From Fasciolopsis buskii (taxonomy: Eukaryota > Platyhelminthes > Trematoda > Plagiorchiida > Fasciolidae): a DNA stretch of 64,000 bases. Of this stretch, positions 47,882 through 59,290 are shown piece after piece (within the stretch, counting starts at the first letter, position 1; each line of letters starts with the position of its first letter). The stretch lies in NCBI GenBank assembly GCA_008360955.1, contig LUCM01006095.1:1-64000 (forward strand), given 5' to 3'. Both the position numbers and the translations under genes were made by a program. The notes beneath the pieces are model-generated. The model saw only the letters and a list, made by a program, of their open reading frames with translations. It had not been told where the DNA came from and made no database searches.

Positions 47882-48570
47882 ACTAGAAAAATGCAAAAAT
47901 TACTTAGATCTCAATTGTTCATATTTTTAAATGATATTTCATGAGTAAGCAACTGCGAGCGAAACTGGACTGACTCGTTGTTCACTTTATATCATTCATT
48001 CGGCTGACATCATTGTTTTTGAAACTTCTTAATTCCAACAGTTTTTCCAACACAGTGGAAACTTTATTGTTTTTTGCTAATTTCTGTTATAAAAAATGCC
48101 AAAAGCCTAGAGAAAAAACAATTTATGAAAAATAACGCAAGGTTTACAGAACTTCGTTTATCTGGCATCCAATGAGGCGAAAAACACTAAGGATTGTGAC
48201 TGCCACAAGCAAAGTAATTTTACCGAGAACCTTCCCATGTCTGGGACATTTCGTTAGATACGTATTTCCAATTATCTTTTCAATATTATGCCTGATCGCA
48301 AAACGTGAATAAAAACAGTTCAACGAAGGGTAGAATAAAACAGAAATAACTTACCTCGTGATGGATGCTTCCTGACCCCGTACAGCAACAGTATACTTCA
48401 CATCCTGGTCGACTTTCGCTTGAATCCGTGACGTGGTGGTGCTGTCAACAAGTCCGTATTATAGCTGTTATAAGTGAGTCATGAATTGTGGAAACAAACC
48501 TTTCCACAACTGACTGTGACTGCTCCCTTCTTTCTTACCTAAAAATTAAAAAGCTTGGCGTTTCCTCCAG

Positions 48571-48614
48571 CATATCCCCTGACGAAATGCAAATATATCT
48601 GATTAAAATTAAAA
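48571..48614 (+). CDS. candidate 44-nt exon
   Basis: The acceptor GGCGTTTCCTCCAG is strong and the donor AAAA-GTAAGA is good. The open reading is ISPDEMQIYLIKIK, phase 2 to 1, and the end phase fits the exon that starts at 49098. Confidence 0.35.
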
Positions 48615-49097
48615 GTAAGATATCTATCTTGATGAATCCATCTACGTCTGTTGTCAAGATCTCGAGGTCATTTTTTCTACCGTAATAATACCTGTTTATT
48701 ATCCAATCTAAACAAAGCATTCTAAAAATTTATATCCTGTTTTCTATGCCAAATACATCCAGATTCACCGTTTGACCTTCAACAATGCAACAGTCAATTA
48801 CCATTCCTTTGGACTAAATACAGCATGAGCATAATTATGTTAGAATCGCCGACTAAAGCGGCTTCAATTGATCACTTTGATTCCTATTCATTCCCACCCC
48901 GATTAACCAAGCAAGAAATAGGAAATGACCCCTAGTTGATCAACGCGAGTATACTTAATCTGTCACTGCCGAATATAACGCTCAATGGTCGATAGCTCCT
49001 CCCTATCGGGCCCATTGTCTCTCCCATGTTCTTCACTTCGAATGACACTTACTAATTTTATCCAGCCTAAACCGTTGGTGGTTACTTTTGTCATAAG

Positions 49098-49264
49098 TTG
49101 GTATTACTGACAAATGCGCGTTGCAAGGTGATTCACTAAAAATGATGCACGGGGAAATTTTCAATGAATTCTTTGAGGAACAAAAAGGAACTTTATCAAA
49201 CCAGCATGAAGATCTGCACTATCAACGATTGAAGGAAGCCGAGACGATTGATATTACTGCCAAG
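49098..49264 (+). CDS. candidate internal exon with acidic, coiled-coil-like product
   Basis: 167 nt, phase 1 to 0, between the acceptor CTTTTGTCATAAG and the donor CCAAG-GTATCT. It reads GITDKCALQGDSLKMMHGE, IFNEFFEEQKGTLSNQHED and LHYQRLKEAETIDITAK: rich in E, K, Q and H without low complexity, typical of real coding sequence. If the donor is not used, the frame reaches a stop at 49303. Phase fits both the preceding and the following candidates. Function unknown; a helical scaffold or adaptor would suit the composition. Confidence 0.45.
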
Positions 49265-49309
49265 GTATCTCGAATTAGGGGAAATCTGCAAGCAAATAAC
49301 TGAGAGAAC

Positions 49310-49364
49310 GTTCACATGCCAACGGATGTTCAGCTGACAACTGAACATCCGTTGGAATGTGAAC
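49310..49364. repeat. 24-bp near-perfect foldback hairpin
   Basis: Left arm 49310-49333 and right arm 49341-49364 are reverse complements with a single mismatch (G opposite A), around a 7-base loop CTGACAA. Arms begin GTTCACATGCCAACGGATG. It lies in the intron predicted between 49264 and 49590. Confidence 0.9.
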
Positions 49365-49589
49365 TGTAAGTCAGTTTATCTTGCACGCGAGCCTTATTAA
49401 CTTTAAATGGGAAAGAATTACTTTACGTTTCCTCTGCCAGTGTATCCTTGAGTTCACCAGGCTATTCACGATGGAGTTTGCATAACAACTTCACATCCAA
49501 CAATTTCGATGTCAAAATGATTGAAAAGTTGATTCCTCTGTTCAAAAGAGAAGTGAATAAAATAACACATACCACCGAATCGATTTCAG

Positions 49590-49697
49590 GAACCAACCAT
49601 GGAGTGTAATGCAGCGCAACTGAATTTTGCACTTCAAATCAGTAAACTCCATGCTTCCAGGTTAACAATAGAGCAACAAAGAGATGAGGACATATGA
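49590..49697 (+). CDS. candidate exon, helical product
   Basis: A strong acceptor (CGAATCGATTTCAG) opens a phase-0 frame of 35 codons to a stop: EPTMECNAAQLNFALQISKL, then HASRLTIEQQRDEDI. Leucine spacing suggests a coiled coil. The internal sequence CAACCATGGAG is a good translation-start context, so an alternative start here is possible. An internal donor at 49660 (TTCCAG then GTTAAC) would instead join it to an open segment beginning near 49755. Confidence 0.4.
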   Translation, partial: EPTMECNAAQLNFALQISKLHASRLTIEQQRDEDI

Positions 49698-50002
49698 AAC
49701 ACGTTTAGTTCATTCTGTTTCTACTATCGAACACGTGTGTTTGCAAATAAACAGGGGTAATCAACTACGCAATTCGTCTATCAGATTGCAAGGGGGCCTC
49801 AACTGTTTGGGTATAGTTAATTCAAAGAAGACCACTTGTAGGAAACACAGAGGATTTGAAATGTTCGAAATATGGAAACTGAAGTACCTACAAAAAGCGG
49901 ATGTTTCATTTATGTGGATGAACATTTTCAAAACTGGCTTACAGTCAACTGCAAACTAATAAATTAAGCAGTTTTAAAGTAATATTGATGATTTCATTGC
50001 AG

Positions 50003-50134
50003 CCAGCCAACAAGTTTGGCGCGACAAATGAAAGTGTGACTTTCAGTCCGCTGACGGAATTTGGTGTCAGATTATACATCCTAAGAAAAATTGGCGAAGT
50101 TTACTTCACGACATATATTTTCTTCACAACTTGA
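50003..50134 (+). CDS. candidate terminal exon
   Basis: A very strong acceptor (TATTGATGATTTCATTGCAG) opens a phase-0 frame of 43 codons to TGA: PANKFGATNESVTFSPLTEF, GVRLYILRKIGEVYFTTYIF and FTT. The alternating hydrophobic pattern suggests beta strands. Phase is compatible with direct joining to the exon ending at 49264. No family recognised. Confidence 0.45.
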   Translation, partial: PANKFGATNESVTFSPLTEFGVRLYILRKIGEVYFTTYIFFTT

Positions 50135-51960
50135 TGGGAATCTGGGATGAAAGAATGGTTGATTCACTACGGGTTGGAGTGGTGATTTTTGTATGCACTT
50201 TTAATAAACGAATTTCAGGATTAGGGAGGGAAAGAATAAAACCGGTGACATTGACTTCAATATTGAAGCACAAATATGGAGACAGTTTTGAATGAGCCAG
50301 TTAGGCAGAAAGAAGAAGGTATCCAAAATGGCTTGAGAATTTGTCGGGAACACTGGAATCTAGAAATGGGAAAAATAAGGAGATGAGTTGGATACATCCC
50401 CTAAGGCTGACCGCATCCTGTAGGACACTTAGTTGCAGGATGCTAGTTTTGATAAACAAAAGTCATCAGCAGACTAACTATCAAGAGGTAAGGAAGGAAA
50501 TGGTAACAGGTGGGGACCATTATCAATAGCGTTGTTGGTCACAGCTTGGAATAAGGAATTTGCAGGCTACCCGCGACAGCTCAGAAATTTGAGTGGCATT
50601 TTGCTGTTGAAAAGGAGGACAATATTGACAAAATAATGTTGGGGGGAGTAAATTTATTCGTTGCTGACGAGGAATAGTAATGAAATTGCCTTAAGATTCT
50701 TGATTCCCCGTATTATAGCTCCGATCCAACATTTTTGGATTTGCGCTTTTCCCGGTAAATGTTAGTATGCGGCCATACTGGGCGAATCGGTCTAATGTAT
50801 AGACAGAAATTTGGCAAAATTCCTTGACAGCCGACAAACTTCTATATTTTTCGGATTAACAGTGGCTTTTCTATGGTAGCCGAAGAACCTTGGAGATGAC
50901 AAACACATACGGGTTTTATATCCAAGTAGTTGTTAGGCCAAATGATCTGAGCAACCTGCATTAAGGTCATCCAAAGCAAATTAGATCGATTTTCCTTTTC
51001 TAAACAGCCCCTTTCAAATAACAACAAATTTTCATTGCATTTGCACGCCAATATCAATCTTAATAGGAATCGCAGGAAAATGGATATATTTGCTCCAAAC
51101 TTCAAAAGCCTTTTATACTGCAAGGTTATTCTCATCCTAGATTAGATCCAGAATGGATGTAATCAGGCGGTCAATACAATTATGTTTTAATATAAAGATT
51201 ACGGACCTGTGTCCTCTCATTGACGGTCCGCTTTTTCACGGCACATCTGCATTTGTTGTAGCCTTTTTACCTAAAATGTTGTATTATGTATTACTATTAT
51301 TTTTATCTTTGGAGGATGTGGGGGAGTGAAAGTAAAAGAGGAAAGCATATTACAAGAAATGCCAGCAAGCAGCAGATATTGGTGTTCATGTTTTCACGCG
51401 GTTTAAACAGGACGACAAATATAAGGTCCAAAGGATAATGGTTTTAATCCACTTGATTTTGGTTGCGTGACATCTGATGTTCACGCGCACGATTTATGTC
51501 TGAGTGCGGTGTCCACGGTGGCGTTACGGTAGGGTGTGTGCTCGGTAGGCCGAATCTTTCCGGCAGGAATCCTGCTCGTAATGTGGACGTTCGCATGCAA
51601 TGCTTAGAATGCTGCACTTTAAACAGCCTGTGGATCCTTGTTCAATCTGCAAATTGAAGAAATATAGTTGGCACTAATTTGCAAAAAAGCTGCGTACCCA
51701 TTTCAAATAATTTTGCTTTTGCTGATATTGATCCATTATTCACTGAGGCAAGAGTTTGCTGGCAATTGGGGAGATCCATAGGAGCAGTTTTAAATAAGTC
51801 GAACTACATTTTGACAGTGGGATATCTGCCTTCGATGATATCCGATAAACTAGTTCCCCGCCAACTTTATTCTTTTCATGAAAAGACGCGTTCTAAGCCA
51901 CCGTTTTTTATATTTTCAAAATCTTTTGGCAGTTGAATAAAAAATAAACAATAGACAACT
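50135..51960. other. no recognised gene
   Basis: Nothing assigned. A small perfect inverted repeat (GCATCCTG at 50413, CAGGATGC at 50436) is present. 51480-51640 is GC-richer than its flanks and may be an old repeat. Confidence 0.35.
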
Positions 51961-51963
51961 ATT

Positions 51964-52135
51964 CCGGACTAAATGATGTAAAGAGTGTATCGAAAAATCG
52001 ATGCGCTATGTATTAGTTTTTAATTGTGATTGAAAAATTGCCTTGATAAAGACTACCCATGGCAGTCGAAACGTTGGCGCATTACATCTACCAACAACGC
52101 TGTGTTATTAACATTCTACTATTCACAATTAAAGA
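51964..52135 (+). repeat. inverted-repeat element family, copy 3, with hammerhead-like hairpin
   Basis: Most complete copy. The left end (51964-52030) holds GTGTATCGAAAAATCGATGC and TTTTTAATTGTGA. The centre (52042-52080) has TTGATAAAGACT, a short loop, AGTCGAAACG and a CG-TTGG-CG mini-stem. The right end is ACGCTGTGTTATTAACATT then TTCACAATTAAA, which starts to mirror the left end. The centre resembles the hammerhead core CUGAUGA-stem-GAAA with one core change (G to A). Hammerhead motifs are known in Penelope-like elements and short retrozymes of flatworms. Confidence 0.6.
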
Positions 52136-52385
52136 CCACTATTCCTTTCAGAAAATTTAGTCTAACTGTGTTTGAAATATGACCATCCAACTATCTGTAA
52201 CAGGACGGAATAAGAAGACTAGTTTTTATCCAAAACATCTATAAATAGTTCCAGTATATTTCGCCAAATAAACCAGTAATTCCGTGGAGACGAAATGTGC
52301 ACATAGACAAAGAGTTAGAGGATAGCGATTCTCTGGCTGAGCACACTTCAAAATCGAGTAAAATGATTGGGGGCTTCACTCGTGC

Positions 52386-52540
52386 TTGACCGATCAGCTT
52401 TCACTCATGCTGTTTTTACGTAGACATTGCATGCTGTTCGCTGCGACAACTCTTAGACCATTGAAGTGGGTTCATTCTCCAACTCGAACAGGTTCGCTTG
52501 ACCTGATGGCACGTTATACTGCGCTGGAAAATCCGAAAGG
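52386..52540 (+). mobile_element. possible LINE endonuclease fragment
   Basis: A plus frame contains LKWVHSPTRTGSLDLM, resembling the V..PTR.(G)S.LDL.F motif of CR1/Jockey-type LINE apurinic endonucleases. The flanking motif (S-D-H) is not visible, so this is tentative. Confidence 0.35.
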
Positions 52541-52659
52541 AAAAGGAAAAACAATTTACTTTGAGTCTTTTGTTAACCACGATAAAATATTCAAAACACA
52601 GAGATCAAAATGTAATCCAAATAGCAGGGGCAATTTGAAAAACCATGTATAATGCTAAA

Positions 52660-55600
52660 AATGGGTCAGCGCGGACTTCCTTTGATTTCGTTCTACGCAT
52701 TCAAGCTAATCACAGTTAGGTGGAAACAAACCGGCGACTTATAGCTTACTGGTCATTCTCACTTGGCACTGAATAACCACCAAGTGGCCCTTAGTCGTGA
52801 ATTGTGTAAAGTAACATCCAGTACTGCAAAATTACAATTCCAGGCCATGCATCGAATTATCTGGTTCTAGCCACTTTAGTTGCCTCAACTCTTACATTCA
52901 ATAGCAGCGAACGGCAACCTCAAAAGGAATGAACGATGAACCAATAATGTTTTAACATGGCGGGTCAATTGTTGTGTGCAACAGATTTATTTACGTTTCA
53001 TTTATCCCAATAATGAACAACGCAAGTTTCCGAGTTTTTATGTTATGCGTCCAGTTGCACTTTACTAAGCTTCATCCGGACCCGAAGATGAGGAGCCTTA
53101 TTTAGTGTCTAATCAAATTACGATGGTATTAACATAATAAGCGCACCGGAATTGACCTTCATTACCTTTTGTTAGAGGTGATGTCATTTAAAGGATTTCT
53201 TTTTTTCGTACAGAACCAGAAACGATGAAAAAAGCATTTGTAACGTACCGCATTATCGAGCAAACAAAGTAGGTTATTTCAAGATTACGAATAATTTCCT
53301 TTCAGCTCCACAAGAAAAACATGGCTTCAGTTTCTTCGAAAGCAATTTATCTTAAGTTTCGTTTTCATGCATTAAACAGCGCAATGAAAACTTTAGTGCA
53401 CTAAAATCGCCCATTGACTCCTAGTTGTCATTCATAATAAGAGAAGCTACGTGCCTTTAGTTCGGAATAGCATCCTTAGGCTCAAAGTTCCAGTTGATAA
53501 ATAAGCACGCCTAACCGTTTGCAATAATAAAGACAACACTTGTATTATTAACAATACAACGTTCCGTTTTGTTAGATACATCGGAATTGTTCCATTCTAC
53601 TTGTTCAGATGCATGGTGACGTGTTACAGTGTCTGACAGCTGACGATTTTGAACAAGCCCTTTTTGGTAGGAGAATTTAAACCAAAAAAATATCTGACTA
53701 CTCAAGCAATTAATTCGTCGAGTATTTTCTCCTATTACCGTACAAAATAGGATAAGAAAAGTTGAATTGCTCAGTGCGCGGTCGTCACCGGTTGATAAAG
53801 GTCAACCACAAGCATTGAGAAGCATTAATAAAGGTATCTTCCTCCAAAGGAACATAATACACGAAACACAAGCAGTTTTATGGAATTGGCAAGTAAATAT
53901 CCGCTTTCTCCTCCCAGCGATGGGTACGTTGATTCTGACTGAAAGAAAAACGAGTCTTTTCTTGCGTGAGAACCACAATTGTGTAGCAACCAATTTCTTT
54001 GTTGCTCATAATTGGATGTAGAGCCGGTAAGCGGAATTGCATCAACAAGTCATATGTTCCAATGGTTTTTCTATTCAGCAGGTATTCCTTCGTTTGATCT
54101 TATCAAAGCAGAAGTAGGAATAACAGCTGTTATGCAGTTACGATAAACCTGACATTTTTATGTGGATTGCAGATTCTATTTTCGCTAGCACATTACACGC
54201 CATCGTCTTAGCTAAATAACAAAAAAACGAATCTGCTGAGATCCCGCACGTTTGAACAGTTTGGAGGAACTGTTTATATACACTTTGTCCAACAATGTTA
54301 AGCATTCTGTTTGCTTAAACCAAACGCATATTACCAATTCCTTTCGCCACATTTCCTTACTATTGTCAAATGTCTTTTTGACTAAGACCAGTATGCGCAA
54401 TCCGAGTATCTAAGCTCCAGAATAGGATCAAGGATTACCTGCACAATAACCTTCCGTTACCCACAATTGCTCCGCTGTTTGGCGAGAGAATCTCACTCTG
54501 GCTTTGCACAGAGTGTCACTCAAATCCACGGTGATTTGTTTAGTTTCGTAAAAGTTCACTCACTGTTCACCTTGCTTCGACTGCAAACATTTTCAGACCT
54601 GCACCGTTTCGCATAGCTGAGGTGGGATTCTCCTTGAAACATGAAACTATGATGTATGCATATACATATATACGGAATTAATGAGCACACGTTGCCGGAA
54701 GCTCCAGTAATTACGAATCATTCATCTTTGATCGTCGCTTCTACAACTTTGTGTGAATCTGGATCCAAATCACTTGCATCCCCTGGGAATGTGATAAACG
54801 AGAAAGACGAGGCAGAAGCGGACTGACAGTTAATAATGCACTCAGCAATTTTGTGTATTTCTAATACTCCTAGTCTTTCCTTCAGTAGAATTTAAAATTG
54901 CAACAGATATTCTTAATCACAACCTGTCACAGTTCGAAAGTGATTAGGTAAACAGGGTGGAAGAGTAAATATTCACGTTTTTTATAAATTTTAGTCAGTT
55001 GAATAGACAATATTGCCACATTAATCTGCAAACTTTGCCGAAAGTCGAGTTTCTAATGCAGTTTTTTTCTTTGCTTTCACGGTAATTCGCAATAACTGAT
55101 ACAGTAATGGGTTTTGTATGATTTTTTGCCTACCCGCAGTATTTAGATTCATTTCTTTTGCAACATATGATTCTTCCTCGTTTCTCAAACAATCTCGTAT
55201 AACTTATCGATTAGCATGGGACATTTCTCTCGGTTCAACGTGAAAAAAAACGTTCATTATTCGCAGTTATAATCACGGAACTGAATCCGTTTTGATAATG
55301 TTCGCTATCAGATGCTTTACAAAAATTTTGTAGCTCACACAGTCAGTACCTAAAAGTTAACGAAACACGATAGGTGCCTCAATCGAAATCAAACATGCGA
55401 ACACGACGTCCGGCAAACACTTCGTACAAAAATTTGGTTTCACAATGTTTAACACAGTTTACCAGTTTTCTTGGTTTTTAAAACAGGAACAGTGTAATTG
55501 ACATATAATTGTTTCCTGGACCTCGACGAAGTCCAACGGTGACCAAAACTTCGTCACCTGGTAATTTTCGTCTTTTCGGCTGGCCTTGATGTTGAAATTA

Positions 55601-57340
55601 TACGTGAATCAAAACACGTTGGACTGGCCAAAACTTTACGAAAATGTAGCGAATCAATTTAATAACTGCTTCCCACAAAATATAATTACTCGTTCAGTCC
55701 CCTCCACATTCGTCACATTTATGGTGGGTCTCGCGATATAATTACACCGTTCGCGTACACGCTCAATAACAACTAAGATACATCAGAATATCCAATTATC
55801 ACGCACTGAAAATACTATCGGTCCAGTACCTAGCAGAAAAAACCGATTATTAGTCTTGTAAAATCTCAGTAAGTCGGTCTTGTTTGAGAAATAACAGATC
55901 TGCAGGTTTCGACTATATTTATAACTTTGTTGGCGAATTCACGATTATCGGTTCTTCCAGTCAGTCAATTTCGAGTTTGCTTGCGATAATTTATCAAGAT
56001 GGCTTTGTCACAATTCTGGATAGAATGTTTATGTGAAATTTCCACGAACCAAATGCGGATCAGTTACGCCTGATATTTTCGGGCTGTATCTTTATGATGC
56101 CTACTTGCTGCGGTTTTCCAGTACGGAAAGAATTTCTGTTATGTTCATTCAGGTTTATTCAGAGAAACAAAGTTCCTACCTACGTTATCCTCACACTGCG
56201 CTGACTAACTCCACGGATGATAAGCATCAAGGGCGATAAAATAACGCTTTAATAGGAAGAGTGCAGAACGCGTGTGAATTTATTTTTGACTCATCAGGCA
56301 CAATCATTTTACGATTAGGGATTCGGAGAGCTATTTAAAACCTAATCAGTTGAGTAACTAGTGTTCAGAACTGCACTTCAATTTCACTGATGAGTGGCAA
56401 CAATTACGGAAAGGTATTTTTTACGGCGTTTTGCCAACCGGAAGCAAAAAATGTTGCTACACAAACAACAGTCACAGTATAAGCCTCAGTGTTTTTATTT
56501 TTCCGCCACGCACTGGCTGTGAGTAGAATACATCTAATTAAGCCCTAGAATATTAGAAATATATCCATATACGTTAAACATTCAACACTTGAACTATTAT
56601 CAGTCGATTACTAATCATGTTTGGTACAGATCTTTTTGCCACTTCAGTAATTCAATCAAATGGGAAAAAATGACTGTTTCCACTTACATGGTTTCGATAA
56701 TTTTAACCAAACACAAGCAGTCCGATTTTGATAGAATCTGAATACACAATGTTGATTACCGCATACGGACCACCCGATCCGGGTGATGGCCAAAAATGTT
56801 TACATATTGTTTTCGTCCAGTAGCATGAATCCGAGGGATCAAATAGTCAGTTTTATCGCAGTGTAGGAATCTATACTGATGTGACTGATAGGTTTCCGAT
56901 AGTTCTTTCCTGTTTCTATTTTTCCTGCGCAGTCCCAAAGAGGATTTGCACATTAGGAATAGGCGTTAACAGTCATCGCGGGTGGCATTCGCGGTTTCGG
57001 GAATCAATTTCAATGCTTTATTATGAAAACCACCGCTGGTTCAAGCTCACACCATTCCTTTAGTAATAAACAGGCCAGAAATGATGGAAAGTAGAAGTAG
57101 GAAGATATTTCTGCATGCGGTACAGAAAGCCTTCTTCTTATTTCCCATTTGTTATTGTTGTTTCTGTTATTTCTTCCAGCCGATTTACTTGTCATTCAGT
57201 GTAAGTCGGTAGGCTGACTACAGTACTCCAGCTGGTAGGCATTTGTGTATACTTACATTTCGCGAACGGTGCATGACAACGAATTCTCCTATCAGTTAAT
57301 GTTTATCGGCGTTGGATTGCATTCAGTGAAACATGCTTTC
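52660..57340. other. no recognised gene
   Basis: AT-rich sequence with scattered short open frames; no domain, repeat copy or linked exon set recognised. Confidence 0.4.
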
Positions 57341-57665
57341 ACGTAAACAGTGAACTGGAGGTAAGGACTGCGTTGGTTTAAAACCTAAAAAGCGATTCGG
57401 CGACAAGGAAGGGTTCTGGGAAAGAAAATCACTAATATAGCCGGCAAAGTCCACCACTACTTCATCCGGATGATTGATGTCTCGTTTCGAACTCCGCGGC
57501 CGGATTGGGACGGGAAGAGAAAGGAAAGGGAAAAAGTCCTTACATGTTTCGGTCAAAAACTTTGAGGATAACCTACGGGGTGGGGTCAAAAAGGGAAAGG
57601 AAAGGCACTAAATGAAGGATGACCACGTGACAATCGGACGGCCGGCGTGCATAACAAAACTAGGG
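57340..57665. other. GC- and purine-rich island, possible old LTR-element end
   Basis: It contains two purine runs (around 57512-57537 and 57579-57607) of the GAAAGGAAAGGGAAAAAG type and is clearly GC-richer than its neighbours. Purine runs precede 3' LTRs, but no LTR pair or coding motif was found. An 88-codon minus open frame (57323-57589) has no known motif. Confidence 0.3.
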
Positions 57666-58717
57666 CGAGTAGAATAGTTGAAAATAAAAAAACTTCATGT
57701 CGCGTTGCTTTTCATTGTAGTTCAGTCATCGGCGAAAGGGCAACATTTAGGGAGTGTCACTTAACGGCTGGTTGTAAATAAGTGTATGGTATGAATGTCA
57801 GTCGACAAAACTGTTGATTTAACTTGTGCGACTGATTTGCATTCCGAATACAACCTCAGCTGAATGTCAACTAGGGCCTCTCGGGGTGACTATCGAAAGT
57901 AAAAGCACAAAATCTGGGTATTATGAATACTTTGTTATCTGCACGGTTTATTTGGCGGAAAGCTTTCAAAGGTTGACTGCTTATGTTAGGTTTTTCGGCA
58001 GTCCCATGGAAGGAAAAAGTAATTGGAAGTTTAAAGTGTTTGCTGGAATCATGCATTCATTCTAACATTTGCAACAATATGATTCTTCTTAGTCACTGAT
58101 CACAGCTTGGCTTACAAGGGAATTTTGCGAAGAAGAACATAGAATACTTGGTCATGTCATCTACAATAACTCAGCAATTTATTTCGAGCAAAATCATTGG
58201 CTTGTTTGCAAAAGAGTACTTCGATGAATCTCGCTAAGCGAACATTAAACCAACCATTATTTCTTCTCACTATTAATTATATTTAATTTAAATTTCTAAA
58301 TATCATTCCAAATATGCTACACCTTTTCTAAGCCCATCTTCAAGTAAGGTACTGAAAGAAAATAAATCGAAGGCAAATACTAAGGACATTGTCAGTATTC
58401 TCTAAATTGTACAACTACATTGCATGCCTGATCGCCTCTGTATGCCACTCTCTTTTGCGGCAGATATATTTGCTCTCTCCATAATACTTATTTAAAGACA
58501 TTATAACAATTAGCCTAAAAGAAGCATCTATCTAAAATAAAGTAGTATATGGACCTTTCAGCATTACTCGCATTGTGCGAGCTCTAGGTGAAACCAAACA
58601 ATTTCTCTTTTATTTGACCCACCTTTAGTAGTTGATTGTGTGTTACATTTCACTTCAGCAGGAATTTGACGGTTTAATTACGCTTCCGGAATGGGTAGTG
58701 ATTTTGTGTCCGTGCAG

Positions 58718-58789
58718 GTTTGTGAGCAATTTGACCGTTACATGGGCAGCAAGAAAGAAGGACGCATCAACTGGATTATCCATTCATAG
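58718..58789 (+). CDS. candidate terminal exon
   Basis: The acceptor ATTTTGTGTCCGTGCAG opens a phase-0 frame of 23 codons to TAG: VCEQFDRYMGSKKEGRINWI then IHS. A second frame is also open to 58804, ending IHSNFLS. A further open segment with good splice signals follows at 58806-58855 (AFEIGPFCSKSTALKQ, donor CAG-GTGAGC), so this could be internal, with the stop in the other frame. Family unknown. Confidence 0.35.
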   Translation, partial: VCEQFDRYMGSKKEGRINWIIHS

Positions 58790-59177
58790 CAATTTTCTCT
58801 CGTAGCTGCTTTTGAAATTGGTCCGTTTTGCAGCAAAAGTACAGCACTGAAACAGGTGAGCACAATTATTTGAGAGTCTTCTGAACAGAGTGTAATCTAA
58901 ACAACCAAGCTTGCAGTCGCTTGGAATTTTTCCTTTTTCTTTGGATGGGAGTGAATTAAATTACGATTGAGTTTCATCCAAATCTTGAGGAGCTTGAACC
59001 GATTATAATTCTCTATTGGAGCCAAACAACTTAAGGAGTGTCTGCGTCAAGTATTGGCTTTTTTGGAAATGATACAATGTAAACGACAAAGCTTTGGTGT
59101 TAGGTGTTTAAATTCCTCAACGTTTAACTACCGTGGGTAATCTTTCCCTAGGAAGGTTTTATGATCACATTTGTTTG

Positions 59178-59290
59178 TTTAATTGCAAAACTTTCCCTGA
59201 GGAAGACTACTCAAGATACCTAATACGTTAAACAATTAAAATGTCTACCAAGTGCACTGTACTCTTAACATTCTATCATCCACAACAGAT
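59178..59290 (+). repeat. inverted-repeat element family, copy 4 (diverged)
   Basis: TTTAATTG, then CCTGAGGAAGACTACTC, TCTACCAAG, ACTGTACTCTTAACATTCTA and TCATCCACAAC match the 52-kb copy in order, with a rearranged middle. The hairpin 3' side is lost. Confidence 0.5.

Noticed and set aside
57826..58065. Plus frame ending GSPMEGKSNWKF...IMHS, similar in look to the 58.72-kb segment
   Set aside because: The likeness needs a gap and is not supported at nucleotide level; no acceptor precedes it. I do not call a tandem duplication.
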